Positions 47,324 to 59,726 of a DNA stretch of 64,000 bases are shown here, piece after piece. This DNA comes from Spodoptera frugiperda. Its lineage: Eukaryota > Arthropoda > Insecta > Lepidoptera > Noctuidae. How positions within the stretch are numbered: the first letter of the stretch is position 1; each line of letters begins with the position of its first letter. The stretch covers positions 12,090,001 through 12,154,000 of the forward strand of contig NC_064215.1 of NCBI RefSeq assembly GCF_023101765.2, given 5' to 3'. The notes under the pieces were generated by a model. It ran no database searches and was not told the DNA's origin. It was given only the letters and a program-made list of their open reading frames with translations. A program made the translations under genes and the position numbers.

Positions 47324-48266
47324 AGGCCGCGTTTCCATTGACGCGGAGCGGGGCGGAGAGGAGCTTAGCGGTGCACGAATTGACCAATCACTATGCTCAA
47401 AATCTCCGCACCGCTTCAATGGAAACAGCATGAGCGGGGCGGAGCAGAGCTGAGCGGATATTCATACAAATATATAGTGAGACGATGCGGTGCGGAGGAC
47501 AGCGGGGCGGTGCTGTGCGGAGAACAGCGGGGCGGTGCGGAGCAGCGCCGTGCGGAGCGGGACGGTACAGTACCGTCAACGTAGTGGCGCGTCTATACGC
47601 CAATGCTAACGTGTGACAGAGACATATAACCGAGTACCGAGTATTGCCGAATAAGCACGAAGATTCACGAAGTAACCAAAAAGGGATGTCCAAGTAGCGT
47701 GGGTGAGGGTGTTGTTTAATCGATTTTCTTAAAATCGATTACTACGAAACAAATTACTTATCAAAAAAAAATATATTTATTTTCAATGTTATATTGATGT
47801 TTTGAATTTTCTTAAACAGTCGTTACTCAAAGTTAATGATAATTGATATTTAAGTAAATCATAACTTTCAATTGAGAAAATACTTTCTTTTAGTTTTATT
47901 TTCATGTCGAAATATCGTTTATTAATGACAAAATTAACTATATTTGTACGTACAAATATAGTTAAAGATGGTGGAAATAATATGTTTTATTTTTCGTTTA
48001 ATATATCATATAAAAAAAACAATAAACTCTAAATAAAAATATCGATTGCGATATTTGAGCGATAAAAGGTCTATTGATTATATTTAGACATGGTCAATCT
48101 CTCAATATGATTCGAAAAGTATGCTCCGCTCCGCCTCAATCGACTCCGTTGACCATTTTTCACCGCTCTTCTCCGCCCAGCTCCGCGTCAGTGGAAACAC
48201 TGACCACTTTTCACCGCTCTTCACCGCTCCTCTCCGCCCCGCTCCGCGTCAATGGAAACGCGGCCT
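47324..48266. mobile_element. GC-rich DNA element with 41-bp perfect inverted ends
   Basis: The ends 47324-47364 (AGGCCGCGTTTCCATTGACG...) and 48226-48266 (...CGTCAATGGAAACGCGGCCT) are exact reverse complements over 41 bp. Subterminal DNA holds many GCGGAGC/GCTCCGC units: on the right two near-copies of GACCA(C/T)TTTTCACCGCTCTT...TCCGCGTCA(G/A)TGG, on the left CAGCGGGGCGGTGC-type repeats (47490-47560). The middle is AT-rich and non-coding. I see no target duplication. The superfamily is not assigned; motifs of this kind suggest a hAT- or P-like non-autonomous element, but this is a guess. Confidence 0.75.
47934..47965. repeat. 32-bp perfect palindrome
   Basis: The half-site TTAACTATATTTGTAC is followed at once by its exact reverse complement, with no spacer (centre 47949/47950). 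It lies inside the AT-rich core of the 47324-48266 element but not at its midpoint. Confidence 0.9.
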
Positions 48267-48698
48267 GATGAATGAAAATCACAAATTGCTTCAATACTAC
48301 AACAAACTGCTTGAATACACCAGTGACTACAACACTGAACTAACATTCCTTACAACTCTCTAATACTTGGCTCAGAGCCTCAAATGTTCACTAACTAGTG
48401 TTCACAGACAAATGTGTTCATACTGCAATAAGGCATTAACAAAACATATTTCAATATAATACAAAATTAAATCATTCCAACATCGATTTCATAGAGTTAG
48501 AGCATCTCAGTGCTTGTATTTACAGCATTATAACAAGGAAATAAAAAGTTTTATATTGTACATCTTTTACTGAGGTATAAAATAAATATAGTACTTAACT
48601 ATAATATCACAATTGTGGGCCCAAAACTTACAGCAAGATGTAAACAACATTAGAACACTTATTGATCAATATTTGACATTAGTCTGTGAAGACGACTG

Positions 48699-49606
48699 TT
48701 AATCACAAGATCCGTCCAGCCAGCCGTCTCGCCACCTCTCGTGCACCTTGGAGCAGTCAAACACAGGCTTGCCAAGTTTGACATTGACTGTGTTGTGACG
48801 CTCACACAACCATTTTGCTAGGGCATCTTGACTTTCTGTCCTTGGTGGATGTTTTTTCAAGCTGAAAAAAAAACAACTCAGATTGAGTAAAATACAGTAC
48901 AGTAATGTTTTGTGATAGTTTTCTATTATGAGAAATTTAATCAATTTATTAATATGTAGTAATACATACTCTGCCTGGAAATCCAGTGCACATGGCTCAC
49001 ATGGATAAAACTGTGCGAAGATATGGAAAAATTTTGCCATGTCTTCTGATTGTTTATTTGTAGGCGTTTTGGGGTAATATGATGCCATAGAGTGCAGGAA
49101 CCCCCATGTTGCTGTACCTATCTCATCCTTGTCTAGGGGACAGTCTTTGGGTCGTGGACTAGGCTGAAAAAATGCATATGTTAAAAAACTGGAATTAAGT
49201 ATCAATTTACTTTATTGTGTAACAGTATGATGTAGCATTGTATGTTTATGTGAATGCGTTACAATTTATTCAGAAAGTCAAAAAGAAACAAACAAACATA
49301 GCCTGCTACATAGTTGTGGCAATCAGCTGTTGCATCATTCAAAGATCACCATGGTAACAAATATTAGGCAACAAGTAGACTTGATGCCTAATATTTATAT
49401 AATGCAGGGGTTATTAGAACTCCGTATTCAGTCAGGCCGGGATAATAGGAGGGACACTACTAGAACGTTCCATTTATTACGAAACATAACCTCACCTGTT
49501 TGTTCGGTGATGTGAAAGTCACTTTGTTCTGTTTTTTGGCCCACGTCTTGAAGTCTGAACAAGCCCGGCAAGGCTTATCCTCGTCGGAAGCAGAATGACC
49601 AGGCAT
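48699..49606 (-). CDS. Alr: FAD-linked sulfhydryl oxidase ALR (GFER/Erv1)
   Basis: Exons 49606-49496, 49163-48970 and 48861-48699 join to 155 aa. ALR reoxidises MIA40 in the mitochondrial intermembrane space and passes electrons to cytochrome c, and so drives import of twin-cysteine proteins such as COX6B. The short N-terminus has a CX2C shuttle pair (KPCRACSDFKTW). The FAD-binding core has GTATWGFLHSMASYYP, the active-site FYPCEPC, WLCERHNTVNVKLGKP and the end FDCSKVHERWRDGWLDGSCD, all hallmarks of the family. The N-terminus is short and lacks an obvious presequence, as in the short vertebrate form. The next gene to the right, NUBP1, has the same orientation. Confidence 0.95.
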
Positions 49607-50463
49607 CTTGGAACATTTGAGGCTACGCTAGTGCCCATGTAACGAAAGGTATTATTGTGCAATATAGAAGCTCGCAGTATGTGATGACACTACATTACAT
49701 TCACTTCTACACATCCAACTGAGGTAAGCAATGTAGACTGCAGTCTAAATCCAATATTTCGGGATTAAATATTTATTTATTCGCCGGTTTTTGAAATATT
49801 TTCAATTTGTGGTGTAGCTGTCAAACCAAATTGTCAATTTGGCACGTGAAGTTGACATCGTTTGACGGAAAGAAGTACTCAATGTTGCAAATGTATAAAA
49901 ATAATATTATAGACCGTAGAAGTCTATTTATGACTTTGTATTCGGCTCGTTTCTAGAAATGATCTACTCAATATATCCGATAATGATGTGTGTATCCGAC
50001 AAAAAATACTTCTTAGCACGATTATTAATTTATCAATTATCGTGTTTAATGAATGATTCATTAAGATAAGTAAAAATAATACATTACAAATATGAAACAC
50101 CTGTTAGAAATGTTTAGTCTGGACAGCATAATCAGTATTACACAAGAGCGCTCAAACAGCCAGAGGCTGTCAGCCCTGAGTACATATTATGTGTACCTTC
50201 CTGGTGATGTCAATAGTACAAAAATTCACAATGATTCATCAAAAATAAAACACAATTTTATGTAACTAATATATTTCTCACAAAAAATAATTAAAAATAA
50301 CGTGTCAACTGCACCACTTATAAATAGTAAGTACTGTCAGACATTTACATTTATACAATATTATTTTAACAATGACCTTGTAAAATATGAATTGACTAGG
50401 TCATTTATAAATAACGGCATGATATTTTTATTTGATAAGGCTTCACTAGATTATATCAGAGGA
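49607..50463. promoter_or_regulatory. ALR upstream region and NUBP1 3' flank
   Basis: These 857 bp separate the ALR start from the NUBP1 stop. A TGACA/TGTCA cluster (GCTGTCAAACCAAATTGTCA, AGTTGACATCGTTTGACGG at 49817-49866) sits 210-260 bp upstream of the ALR start. The rest is AT-rich. Confidence 0.5.
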
Positions 50464-53400
50464 TCAACTCGAGGTATTTTCACAAGTGGCAACGATTTCT
50501 GCAACAAAAAGTTTTAATTTAAAAAATAAAATAAAAATAACCACATATTTTCATGTAAAATGTATTAATGCGTATTGACTTACTATCTACAATGCTGCGT
50601 AGAGCTATAACGGCAGGGGAATTGGGTAGCTCTTGTAGGAAGTCTCGCCCGTCATCGCAGCACCGCGCCAGTATGGGATCTAAGGGCAAACTACCCAGGA
50701 GCGGCACGCCTAGCTCTGAGCACATTTGAGCAGCTCCACCCGTCGTCGCTGGGAATATCTCACTACGGGTCTGAAAACAACCATAAATAGTCTATTAGTT
50801 AAATAGTTTGAGCTTTGATACAATTTAGTCACTAGTGGTGCTACAACAGAATTTATTTCTATCAACATCACATATATGTATATCTGATTAAGATAAAATA
50901 AAAATGTATTGCGTGGATCTGGTTGTTCCAAGCGGTGGATAAATGGATAATTGAAGAATCTGGATAATTCTAGATAGTGAAGATTAGAGTACAGGTAGTA
51001 AAACTTAATGTTGTTATAACATTGTAATAGATGTACCTTGCAGTTAGGGCAGATAAACAGCGACATATTCTCAAGCACCCCTAACACAGGGACGCCGAGT
51101 TTGGTGCAGAACTGTAGTTCCTTCCTGACATCTAGCAGAGCCACCTCCTGCGGCGTCGTCACTACCAGCGCACCGTCCAGGCCGGCCGATGTCAGGTATT
51201 GCACTGCTGAGAGGTGCTCGTCTGATGTGCCTGGAACAAATAGTTTTTTTATTGGATATGGAGCAAACGAGCAAGTGGACTACTTGTAAGCAGTTAACGC
51301 CGTCCAAGAACCCCCGCAACACTAGAGATGTTGTATATACGTAACCGGGGTTTTTAAAGGGGGTACACCCTTTTCTTGAACCGTACAACTAGTTCAGGCG
51401 CCACTCGACTAAAAAGGCAGACTAAACAATGCAATAACTGCTGTTTGACTGACTAATGAATATTTACCTGGAGGTGTGTCTATTAGCAAGTAATCCAATT
51501 CTCCCCAGTCTACTTCACTTAGGAATTGCTTGATCATACCTGAAATAACAAATATCACTTATTAGTAAACAATACTTTTTAGTACCTACTTATAATTAAT
51601 TTTATCGTTTAAATTATTTATAAGTTGTATAAAAAGAACAATTATACAAAAGAATCTATATTTTAACATTGCTCTCACCATTTTTCTTGGGTCCTCTCCA
51701 TATGACTGCATCATCTGGGCTTCCCAGTAGAAAGCCGATTGACATCAAAGACAAATTGTCTGTGACGTACTGTGGACAGAGAAGTTAAAAGATAATAAAT
51801 TATTTGAAGTCTATTATATAATATCTTAATGCCGTTCTGTTAAAAAGAAAACGAAACAATTTATATTGAAAACGAAGGTCGCTTCAATTTGTCTAATTTA
51901 TCAACAAAACATGACATCGCGTTTTGTAATGCCGACTCATAATTTGACAATTTGAAAAATGTACAAGTCAGTATATTGATTGATAAACGTGTCGGTCGAG
52001 CAAAGGGTTTTGGGTTCCAATCAAATCATTTATTGTTGTGATTTGTGGATACATTTTATATGTGCGATTGCCAGATCGGATATAGTATTAAATAAAAAAT
52101 ATTAAATAAAACTATAATTAGAACTTATGACGGGATATTTACCATGTTTATTGAATTTGGTGAGTTTCCGATATTTCGGCACTGTTGCAAGCGCCATGAT
52201 CACGGATTAACTCATAAACATGGTAAATATCCCGTCATAAGTTCTAATTATAGTGTTAGTGACCATGTCAGTTTAAAAACTTATATATTAAATAAAACTT
52301 TGGAACTGGCTTCACTGACGGACTATTTATTTGTTGACGTTTTAGAAGTACCTAAGTATATGGTTTAATTGGAATAAATGATTCGACTTTGGCTTTAATT
52401 TCAGTACTTACTAAACCTAGGCTATAACGATTATCATAAATGACTTACAACAGGCGACCATCCAGAGCCGGAGTTGTGAACCTGTTCGCCGCGCACTCCT
52501 AGCACGCGAGGCTGGCTGGGCCCACAGATGTCTGCGTCCAATATACCCACCTGGAAATCATTACACTGCTTTGAAACATTTATGTAATAAAAATGTTGAT
52601 ATATTACAGTATAAACGTGTCAGCGTTATTGACTACAAAACATTTTAGTTCGTTTTATTGTCTGGCTTGTGCAGGCTGCAATGAGAGAATTTGACTGCAA
52701 TGCGTCGGTGTAGTATAGCAGGTTCGATACCTGATGTTTTGAGGCTGAGAGTGATGTGTTATTTGTATCTTGCAGTTAGGGCAGACACGGAAAAGAGTTC
52801 TAGTGTGGGGAACAAAGAATACCCAAATTTTAAAGCAACTTAAGTATATTTATAGGAACGCAAAACAACATAGACGTATTCGCCCTATGTTTTCGTGGTT
52901 ACCGCTGCATCGACCATAATAAATAACCCATAAAACCTGACCTATATACAACTCACGAAGGTTGTACCAGCCCGTGACATCGTCAGCTTGGCTGAACCGT
53001 TGCAAAATCTTTGCCGCCGCGTCTTTGGAATCGATACACGTGTAATCTGTGCTTGATTTCTATTTTTAAACGATATTTTACCGCGAAAATGGAATTCGGA
53101 AACGCATACGAACGACGCTCGAGATACAACAGGGTAATGGATTTTTGTGAATATTTAAAAAGTAATTAAGTTTCAATTAAGTGTGAAATTAAACAGGTGC
53201 ACATTTCTATAGTAATTAAACAAAAATATTAACATAAAATGTGACGTGGTTATTAATAGGTATACTCATGTTTTTAAGTGATAAAATTGTGCTCTTTGAA
53301 ACTTTAAACTCTGCCAAAAAAGATATAAATTGCAATTTAAACCAGTTTTGTCTAGTCACAGCTGTGCATAAGGAGCTATGTTAATAAAAATCTGGTCGGA

Positions 53401-55697
53401 TATCACAAGGGTTATCCTGTAGGTCGGCCACACCCCCTATCACATGAGATATATTTTATTTACTCAAAGCTACATACAGAAGTCTCCCAAGTACATTGAA
53501 GTGCATTGATATAAAAGGTTCAATGGCTTCCCTAGATAACTAGTGATTGATTGACCATTAATCTAGTTGTTTTTTTAATAGAGTTGTTGATGTTTTTAAT
53601 CTGTATCCAGTCCAGAGCCAGGTCACAAGATAGGCTGCATAGAGAAATTAATTTATTTATGTACATTGTACACAAATGCAGTTAACAGGATAAAATATTT
53701 AGAAAAATACAAACAAATAGGTACTGGATATTCCTGTTGGCATTTATTTCTGTGACTGAATATTTCAGTCAGGTGTACCTACATAAATATTATAGCATTT
53801 TTTTAAACAACTAAGTGTAAAGCAGGGTTCCCAACTTTTGGATTTTCGAAATCAGTTACTCTTCTCAGTTGTCTCCTTTGGTAGAAGTTGAATTTGAGCA
53901 TTAACCATGGTATATTGGACAGAGGTGTAGTCTTGTGTATTTTTTTTTATTTCGCCCCTTTCATCCACCATCCACTGATTGGGAACCACTGGTCTACAGG
54001 AATGAACGAATGTGACAATTATAATTCTTTTACCAGTAATTTGTAAGACTTATGATAATTGCTCTACTCTAGTTAAGTCACAATTAACACAACTGGCCAA
54101 TAACAACATAATACAATTACATATTAATAGTTCTACTTACATTAACATCGGCATTCCTTGAAGCTAAAGCATGTCCAAGTAGAGAGGTGACAGTACTCTT
54201 GCCTACTCCACCCTTGCCAGAGAGGATTAATATTTTATGCTTCACATTTGACAGACGCTCCTTAATTATCTGTATCGCTGGGTCAGGTCCAGAGGCAGCA
54301 CCTGTCATACATGGAAACATGTTGGTTATAAGTTCTAGATATTTTAATATAGGTTTTGTTTCAGTTTTATCAAAGAATTGAGCTAGTGATTAGATGGAAT
54401 AATGAAATAAAAAAGGCCATTAAAATTTAATGGTTTGCAATTAAATTATAAATATAGAAATGAATCATTGTTTAATACTGTTGAAGTATTTACTATTTCC
54501 CTAAGCACACTAATATTATAAATGTGAAAATTGTTTGTTGGGATGTTGGTCTGTTAATCACGCTGAAACTACTGAATGGATTTTGATCAAATTTTATATA
54601 CAGATAGGGTATGAGTTGACTTGGGTGATAAGATACTGTTTATCTCAAGGAAACGCAGGTGAAGCTGCTGGTAGTGCCTGTTATTCCAGTCATAATCTAC
54701 CCATTACAAATTTCATCTAGATTCCTTCAGTTGTTTTGACATATAGGAGTAACAAACAAATATACAAACTTTCGCATTAATATTAGTGGGATAAATCAAT
54801 ACATGAATGTAATGAAATTTGGGAAAGACAACATTTGTTGAATTGTTGAGGTTGAGGTCAGACAATGTCACAACTGATAACAATAGACCAGTTTAGAAAC
54901 CAGTAATTGCATCAGTAATGTTTATAAAAGTCATTGTGGTGGGCACATTAGTTACTATACATAGATAACTCAAGTGATGATAAAAAAACATTTGCAAGTA
55001 AAATGTTTACACATCTCGAAACATTGATAACAGTAAAACAGTGATAAGCTGTTATTCACTTATTGATTTTGGATTCTGTGACGTTTATTATAGTTAATTT
55101 TACAGTCAATGTATGTGACTAATTTTTAGACAAGATAATATATTATGACATTATGAGTTTAGCAAGTTCGAGTTTTATTTACTGATTAGTATTAGTATTA
55201 TTATAGAACAGGTTATTATAAGAACTTCTCAATAGCCATAAAGTGTTGAGTAAGGTCATTACAGGTTAAAGTCAAACTCATTATGACAAACAACAAGTTT
55301 AAATAAATAAATAAAGACGGAAGGTAACACATGTCATTCTCTAGTGACTGTCCTATTTCAAATCCAAGCTTAAACATTCAGAGATTTTCCACTGCAATAA
55401 CTAGGCAATAAAGTGTGAGATTAAAGCAATTTATAAACATTTATAGGTATCAGGTAGATACCTATGCAAATAACTGATGTAATATTAATATTTGTTTTAA
55501 TACCAACCTGACGCGCATATGTTCTGGTTAGGGCATCCAGCGCATGCAGACGCCTTCCCAGCATCGTCACTTTGTGTCCCAGGACAGTCTATAAACAAAC
55601 AATTAAAATAATTAAAATTCTAATAAGTCCAAGGGTTATGATTCAGATTATTTGGTTTTTACTTACGTTGCGGAGCGTTGTCGGGAACGCCACTCAT
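50464..55697 (-). CDS. Nubp1: Cytosolic Fe-S cluster assembly factor NUBP1 (Nbp35)
   Basis: Nine exons: 55697-55667, 55588-55508, 54301-54141, 52550-52449, 51769-51679, 51539-51468, 51230-51037, 50770-50584, 50498-50464; all phases agree (317 aa; family about 320). With NUBP2 it forms the P-loop scaffold of the cytosolic iron-sulfur assembly pathway. Visible: the N-terminal [4Fe-4S] ligands CX13CX2CX5C (HCPGTQSDDAGKASACAGCP, then NQNIC), deviant Walker A SGKGGVGKST, VGILDADICGPSQP, LLIDTPPGTSDEHLS, and the bridging cluster CPNC at the end of ENMSLFICPNCK. Introns carry a foldback element (52111-52254) and a short MITE (54508-54788). It shares its upstream region with tektin. Confidence 0.96.
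52111..52254. mobile_element. Foldback element with 40-bp perfect inverted repeats
   Basis: The arm 52111-52150 (ACTATAATTAGAACTTATGA...) and the arm 52215-52254 are exact reverse complements over 40 bp, separated by a 64-nt loop containing TTCCGATATTTCGGCACTG and GCCATGATCACGGATTAA. Short direct repeats (ATATTAAATAAAACT) lie outside both sides, at about 52098 and 52285. It is in the NUBP1 intron between exons 4 and 5. Confidence 0.85.
52690..52790. repeat. Possible SINE fragment with a pol III B-box
   Basis: GCGTCGGTGTAGTATAGCAG is followed by GGTTCGATACCTGA, which resembles an internal pol III B-box, so this may be a relic of a tRNA-derived SINE. No full tRNA fold can be drawn around it. 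Confidence 0.3.
53089..53133 (+). other. Possible orphan first exon inside a NUBP1 intron
   Basis: On the strand opposite NUBP1, after a CG-containing leader (GCCGCCGCGTC, ACCGCGAAA), an ATG opens MEFGNAYERRSRYNR and meets a fair donor (AACAGG|GTAATG). It looks like a short first coding exon, but I could not find a partner exon before tektin at 56338. I do not recognise the peptide. Confidence 0.25.
54508..54788. mobile_element. Lepidopteran short element with CACTAATATTATAAATG ends
   Basis: The left end CACTAATATTATAAATGTGA and the right end CTTTCGCATTAATATTAGTG form imperfect inverted repeats around 280 bp. The inside holds ACTGAATGGATTTTGATCAA, a phrase repeated throughout moth and butterfly genomes. 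Non-coding. It sits in the NUBP1 intron between exons 2 and 3. Confidence 0.8.
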
Positions 55698-56337
55698 ATT
55701 GACATGTAGCTAATTAAACAGTACCTATTGTAAAACACCTCAAAGGTTCTTTAATAACAAATGTTTTTCAATAAGTAAAAATAAATCAAGCGCACAACGT
55801 CAAGCACTGTTTTCAGTTTTGACAAAACTAAAGCAAATGTGATTGACGTTGACATTGACAAATGACATTAACTAATTCTGTCAAATTCGAGTGGGTTGGT
55901 TTGGTGGGCTTGGGTTGGACAGCCTGAAAAAACATAACAAAAAAACTTGGTACAAAGGGCGGTTTTTTCAAGTAGCAAAAAATATTAATATTTTTTGAAT
56001 TTGAGAATTTATGAACAAAAATCGTTTTTTGAACTGTCCCGTGGATCGAACCCAAATGCACCACATTTTCAGTTAATAATATTATTTGGCATTTGATCAG
56101 TAAATTAAAAAAAACTGGTGAAATTAAATAAAGTGGCCTATGGAGGTTTTCCCTAAAATATAATTTTTAATGCTATGAATGTATCATTGACAGGATCAAG
56201 ATATGTCATTTTTTTATGTTTCCTGATAAAACATAACGAAATTTTCAATTTTGAATTTTCATTTTTTCTTTCTGATGAAGTAATTAGTTCTTTTTTTATC
56301 AAAATTTACATTATTTCGGTTTACTACAGCTTTCAAA
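55698..56337. promoter_or_regulatory. Divergent promoter region, NUBP1 / tektin
   Basis: These 640 bp lie between the start codons. The densest TGACA cluster of the window lies at 55815-55882 (TTGACAAAAC, GATTGACGTTGACATTGACA, AATGACATT, CTGTCAAA), about 120-185 bp upstream of NUBP1. Confidence 0.6.
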
Positions 56338-59253
56338 ATGGCTAAGGAAGTTTCTATGTGCACGGTAATACCTATATTAAACCGGATGGTTTAAGCTTTT
56401 TTGATAAACTTATGTCTATAGACCCTTTTCTTATTTTGTAGCAACTCCAACAATGGAGTCCGGTAAAGGAAACGGCTGGGGCTCCAAGTGTGCCCCCACA
56501 AGTCGGCTATTGTTTTCATTCTCCAAAGAAGCACCCTTGGAGACCTATTATGGGTTACGAGGAAATCGAAGTCACCCCTATGTAAGATACTTTTATGTTA
56601 CTAAATATTATAATACTTACGCACATAATGTAGGTACATGGTACTAGGGTCTGTCTTTACTCAGAAATAAACCTGTCTGATTAAACACAAAACTTACTTT
56701 CCTTCATCATCTGTTTCTATCAGGCCATCTCAGCCGATAACGAACACAATGGTGGATCCGTGCTATACTCCGGCGGGCATGGCTGCTGAACCGCTGCGCT
56801 TCCCCAACCTGGTGACAGGGTTCGACCGAAGCCCTGAGCATGCCGCCCGCGCCGCTCTCTACACGCGCTACACGCAATATGAGTGGAACCAGAACAGCAT
56901 CAAGAACTATAACGAATCTGATGCTAAGAGGAACTTCTCCGAACGCGTGAGAAATGATATCATGAGGATGCTAAGGTAATACACACATACGGTTAATTTA
57001 AGAAGAGAAAATGGATCTAACTGTTTACTGATTATTACAGGGAAACTGATGAAATCGGAACACAGGGACAAAGGGACTCGGGTAGGAGAATCGGTGAACG
57101 TATTACCGATACTACATTTTGGAGGAATGAGGTGAGTATCTATTGAGTAGATTAGATCACTTGGTCTGGATCTTTTCAACCGTCACTTCATTTTTATAGG
57201 CGCTTGGTCAATAAAGCTTTAATATTTGGAAATACTAGGTATCAATAGAAATGGAGCGTTTAGTGTCGACGTGTGAGAAGTTGAATGACACTCGGCGGCA
57301 GTTGGAGCGCGCTATCGCTGGCATTGAGGGTCCTCTGCATATCGTGCAAGAGTGCCTCTACCACAGGGAGAAGAGACAGGGTGAGAACACGTTTCCAGAT
57401 TTCTTTAACTTTTATGAGTTTTTTCAGTCGCGTAACTAATATCGTTAGGAGCAAAAGGCATTGAATTTGAAGAGACGCAAAAAGAGTTTCTCTTGATATG
57501 GAGCATTGCATGGAGACCGATTGTATTAAGCCTTTTTTCCCAACTTATACAACCCATTCGTGTTGTAACATCGTACGTACATCCATGTAAGTACAGTTGT
57601 GCTATTCCATTTTGTCTCTCATGTCATGCATTCTACTTTCAGGTTTGGAACAGGTGCACGATGCTGTGGAACAGTCACTCCTTAAGGAGGTCGCCATACT
57701 GCGTGGGGCTCAGGACAAATTCCGCAATATGCTCGAAAAGGTTGGTACCCACAACACAACGGCAACATAGGTATGTACAACAACTTCATCAGAGAGAGAA
57801 ATTTTATGCAAGTATTTCTATCATCAGGTGCGTGCACAGTCCAAGAATTGTCGTGCGACACAGCATGAGTTGGAGACCGACATGCGCAACAAGGAGTACG
57901 CGCTTGGCATAGACTCCATGTGCCACCAGCTCAATAATTTCTCCAAGGTACGGAGTTGAGTTTTAATAATAAGTAAACATTTCTACGCGACCAGTTCTAA
58001 AAGGCCTATAAGTTTGTTGTTAATAGGACAATAAAATTGAGTAGCTAGCAGCCCTACCGGCTAGTACTCCTAACTAGGATGTATCGTAGTAGAGCGAAGG
58101 GCAGCAACATACTGATTTTTTTTTTTTTTGTAAATGCTGCCTTCACGTTTCTTGCTTGCTTGTTCTGTGCAATTTGTGAAACCTGGTTGAGTAGGTCGTC
58201 TGATATTACAGGGCCTGCAATTCTACGCGGGTATCGAGCGCTACGACCCGACAGTGTGCGACACGGCGCGCTGGGCGGCCGCGTCCGCCGCCACGCTGCA
58301 GCGCAGCCAGTCCGAGCGGGCCAAGGCCATACAGATGCTTTCTGGTACCAAATCAACATTTTTTATCAAAATTACAAGTTGAAAATAGGGTAAATGTGTA
58401 CTCAAACTAAGCACATAATTATTTTCCAGACACCGAGAATCTGATCAACGTATCAGCGACGGAGATCTGGGACCAATGGAGCAACTCCAACAGTGCGTTT
58501 ACGCGGCGCATCGCAGAAACTATCGAAATCAAGAACAAACTGCAGTTACATCTGCATAAGGTCAGAAACTTCAACTGCTATAATTATTTTTTTGATAAAA
58601 TTTGTTGAAGGGATTTTATGCAACTTCCACCAAATATCATTTTGACATTTAAGCAGGAGGAGCAGAAGCAAAAGAATACCTAGTTTGTAATAGAACAAAA
58701 CATGCCAATAATAGAAGGATCAAATATTTCAGATACAACAAGAGATCTTTGACATCGAGAAGACCCTAGAGTTGTTGAATAAGGCAATCGAAGACAAGCT
58801 GCAGCCCATGAAGGTCGCTCACACACGTCTACAGGCGAGGACCAACAGGCCACATCTTGAAAAGTGCAGAGATGAGGCACAGAATAGGTAAGTGGACATA
58901 GATTTTAAACTTTATGGCAAAACAATAGGATTGAAAGTCTACCAAAGAAATTCGACTGGTTGAAGTTGGTTGATTTGCTGGTGTGAACTTCTTGGTTTGT
59001 TTGCTGGAATAATCTACCAATTTTTTAACCAACATTTTACAGATTGGTAAAGGAAGTATGCGACCTGCAAGAGACGATGGAGACTCTCCGTTCAAAGATA
59101 GCGACAGCAGAAGGTACACATCAGACCTTGTTGGGCGTCCGCGCAGGACTCGAGGCAGAGCTTCGCAACAAGACGACGACTCTGTTCATAGACCGCGACC
59201 AATGCATGGGGCTCCGCAGGGGATACCCTGTTACCGCTGCCATCAAGTCCTAG
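56338..59253 (+). CDS. Tektin-3-like axonemal protein
   Basis: Eleven exons: 56338-56364, 56442-56581, 56724-56975, 57041-57131, 57239-57380, 57643-57740, 57828-57947, 58212-58344, 58430-58560, 58733-58887, 59043-59253; 499 aa (tektin-3 is about 490). Tektins are coiled-coil filaments inside the A-tubule of axonemal doublets; in moths they are expected in sperm. The nonapeptide normally RPNVELCRD appears as RPHLEKCRD. The front has HPWRPIMGYEEIEVTPM, and the end LFIDRDQCMGLRRGYPVT resembles the tektin-3/5 C-terminus. Most of the middle is heptad-like helix (ESDAKRNFSERVRNDIMRML, ELETDMRNKEYALGID). AATAAA at 59302. The tektin class (3 versus 5) is by resemblance only. Confidence 0.92.
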
Positions 59254-59726
59254 ACATTGTTATGTAATGTTTGTTTTTCCGATGGGAGAAATTTGAAGTG
59301 CAATAAAATTTATTAAAACCGGATGTTAAAGTTGTTTCTTGTATATTTTACGTTTGCTTCATTGGTCGCGTTAGTCACAAGCGTGTCCGCCGTGCAGGGA
59401 GGGCTTGGATGCGATTCCCAAGTTAGATATTTGAGTGATTTGTACCCTTTGTAGGTACCTTGTGCCATGAAGTTTGGAATAGCGTCTGATAGACGTATCA
59501 ATGAAATAAAAATCATATTGAAAATAAAAACCAACAAAGATGCTGGCTCACGTCTATTTCAATAATAAAACTTAACAAATTCATATTTCTGTACACAGCT
59601 CTACTCTCACTTGCAAACATACCTTTTCTTAAGGCTTTGGTTTAAGTTCTCCCTTTACACACTTAAAATTCATTTACAAGTGAATGTATAGTAAAGTAAC
59701 TTCATTTATCTAGAATCTAATACTCT

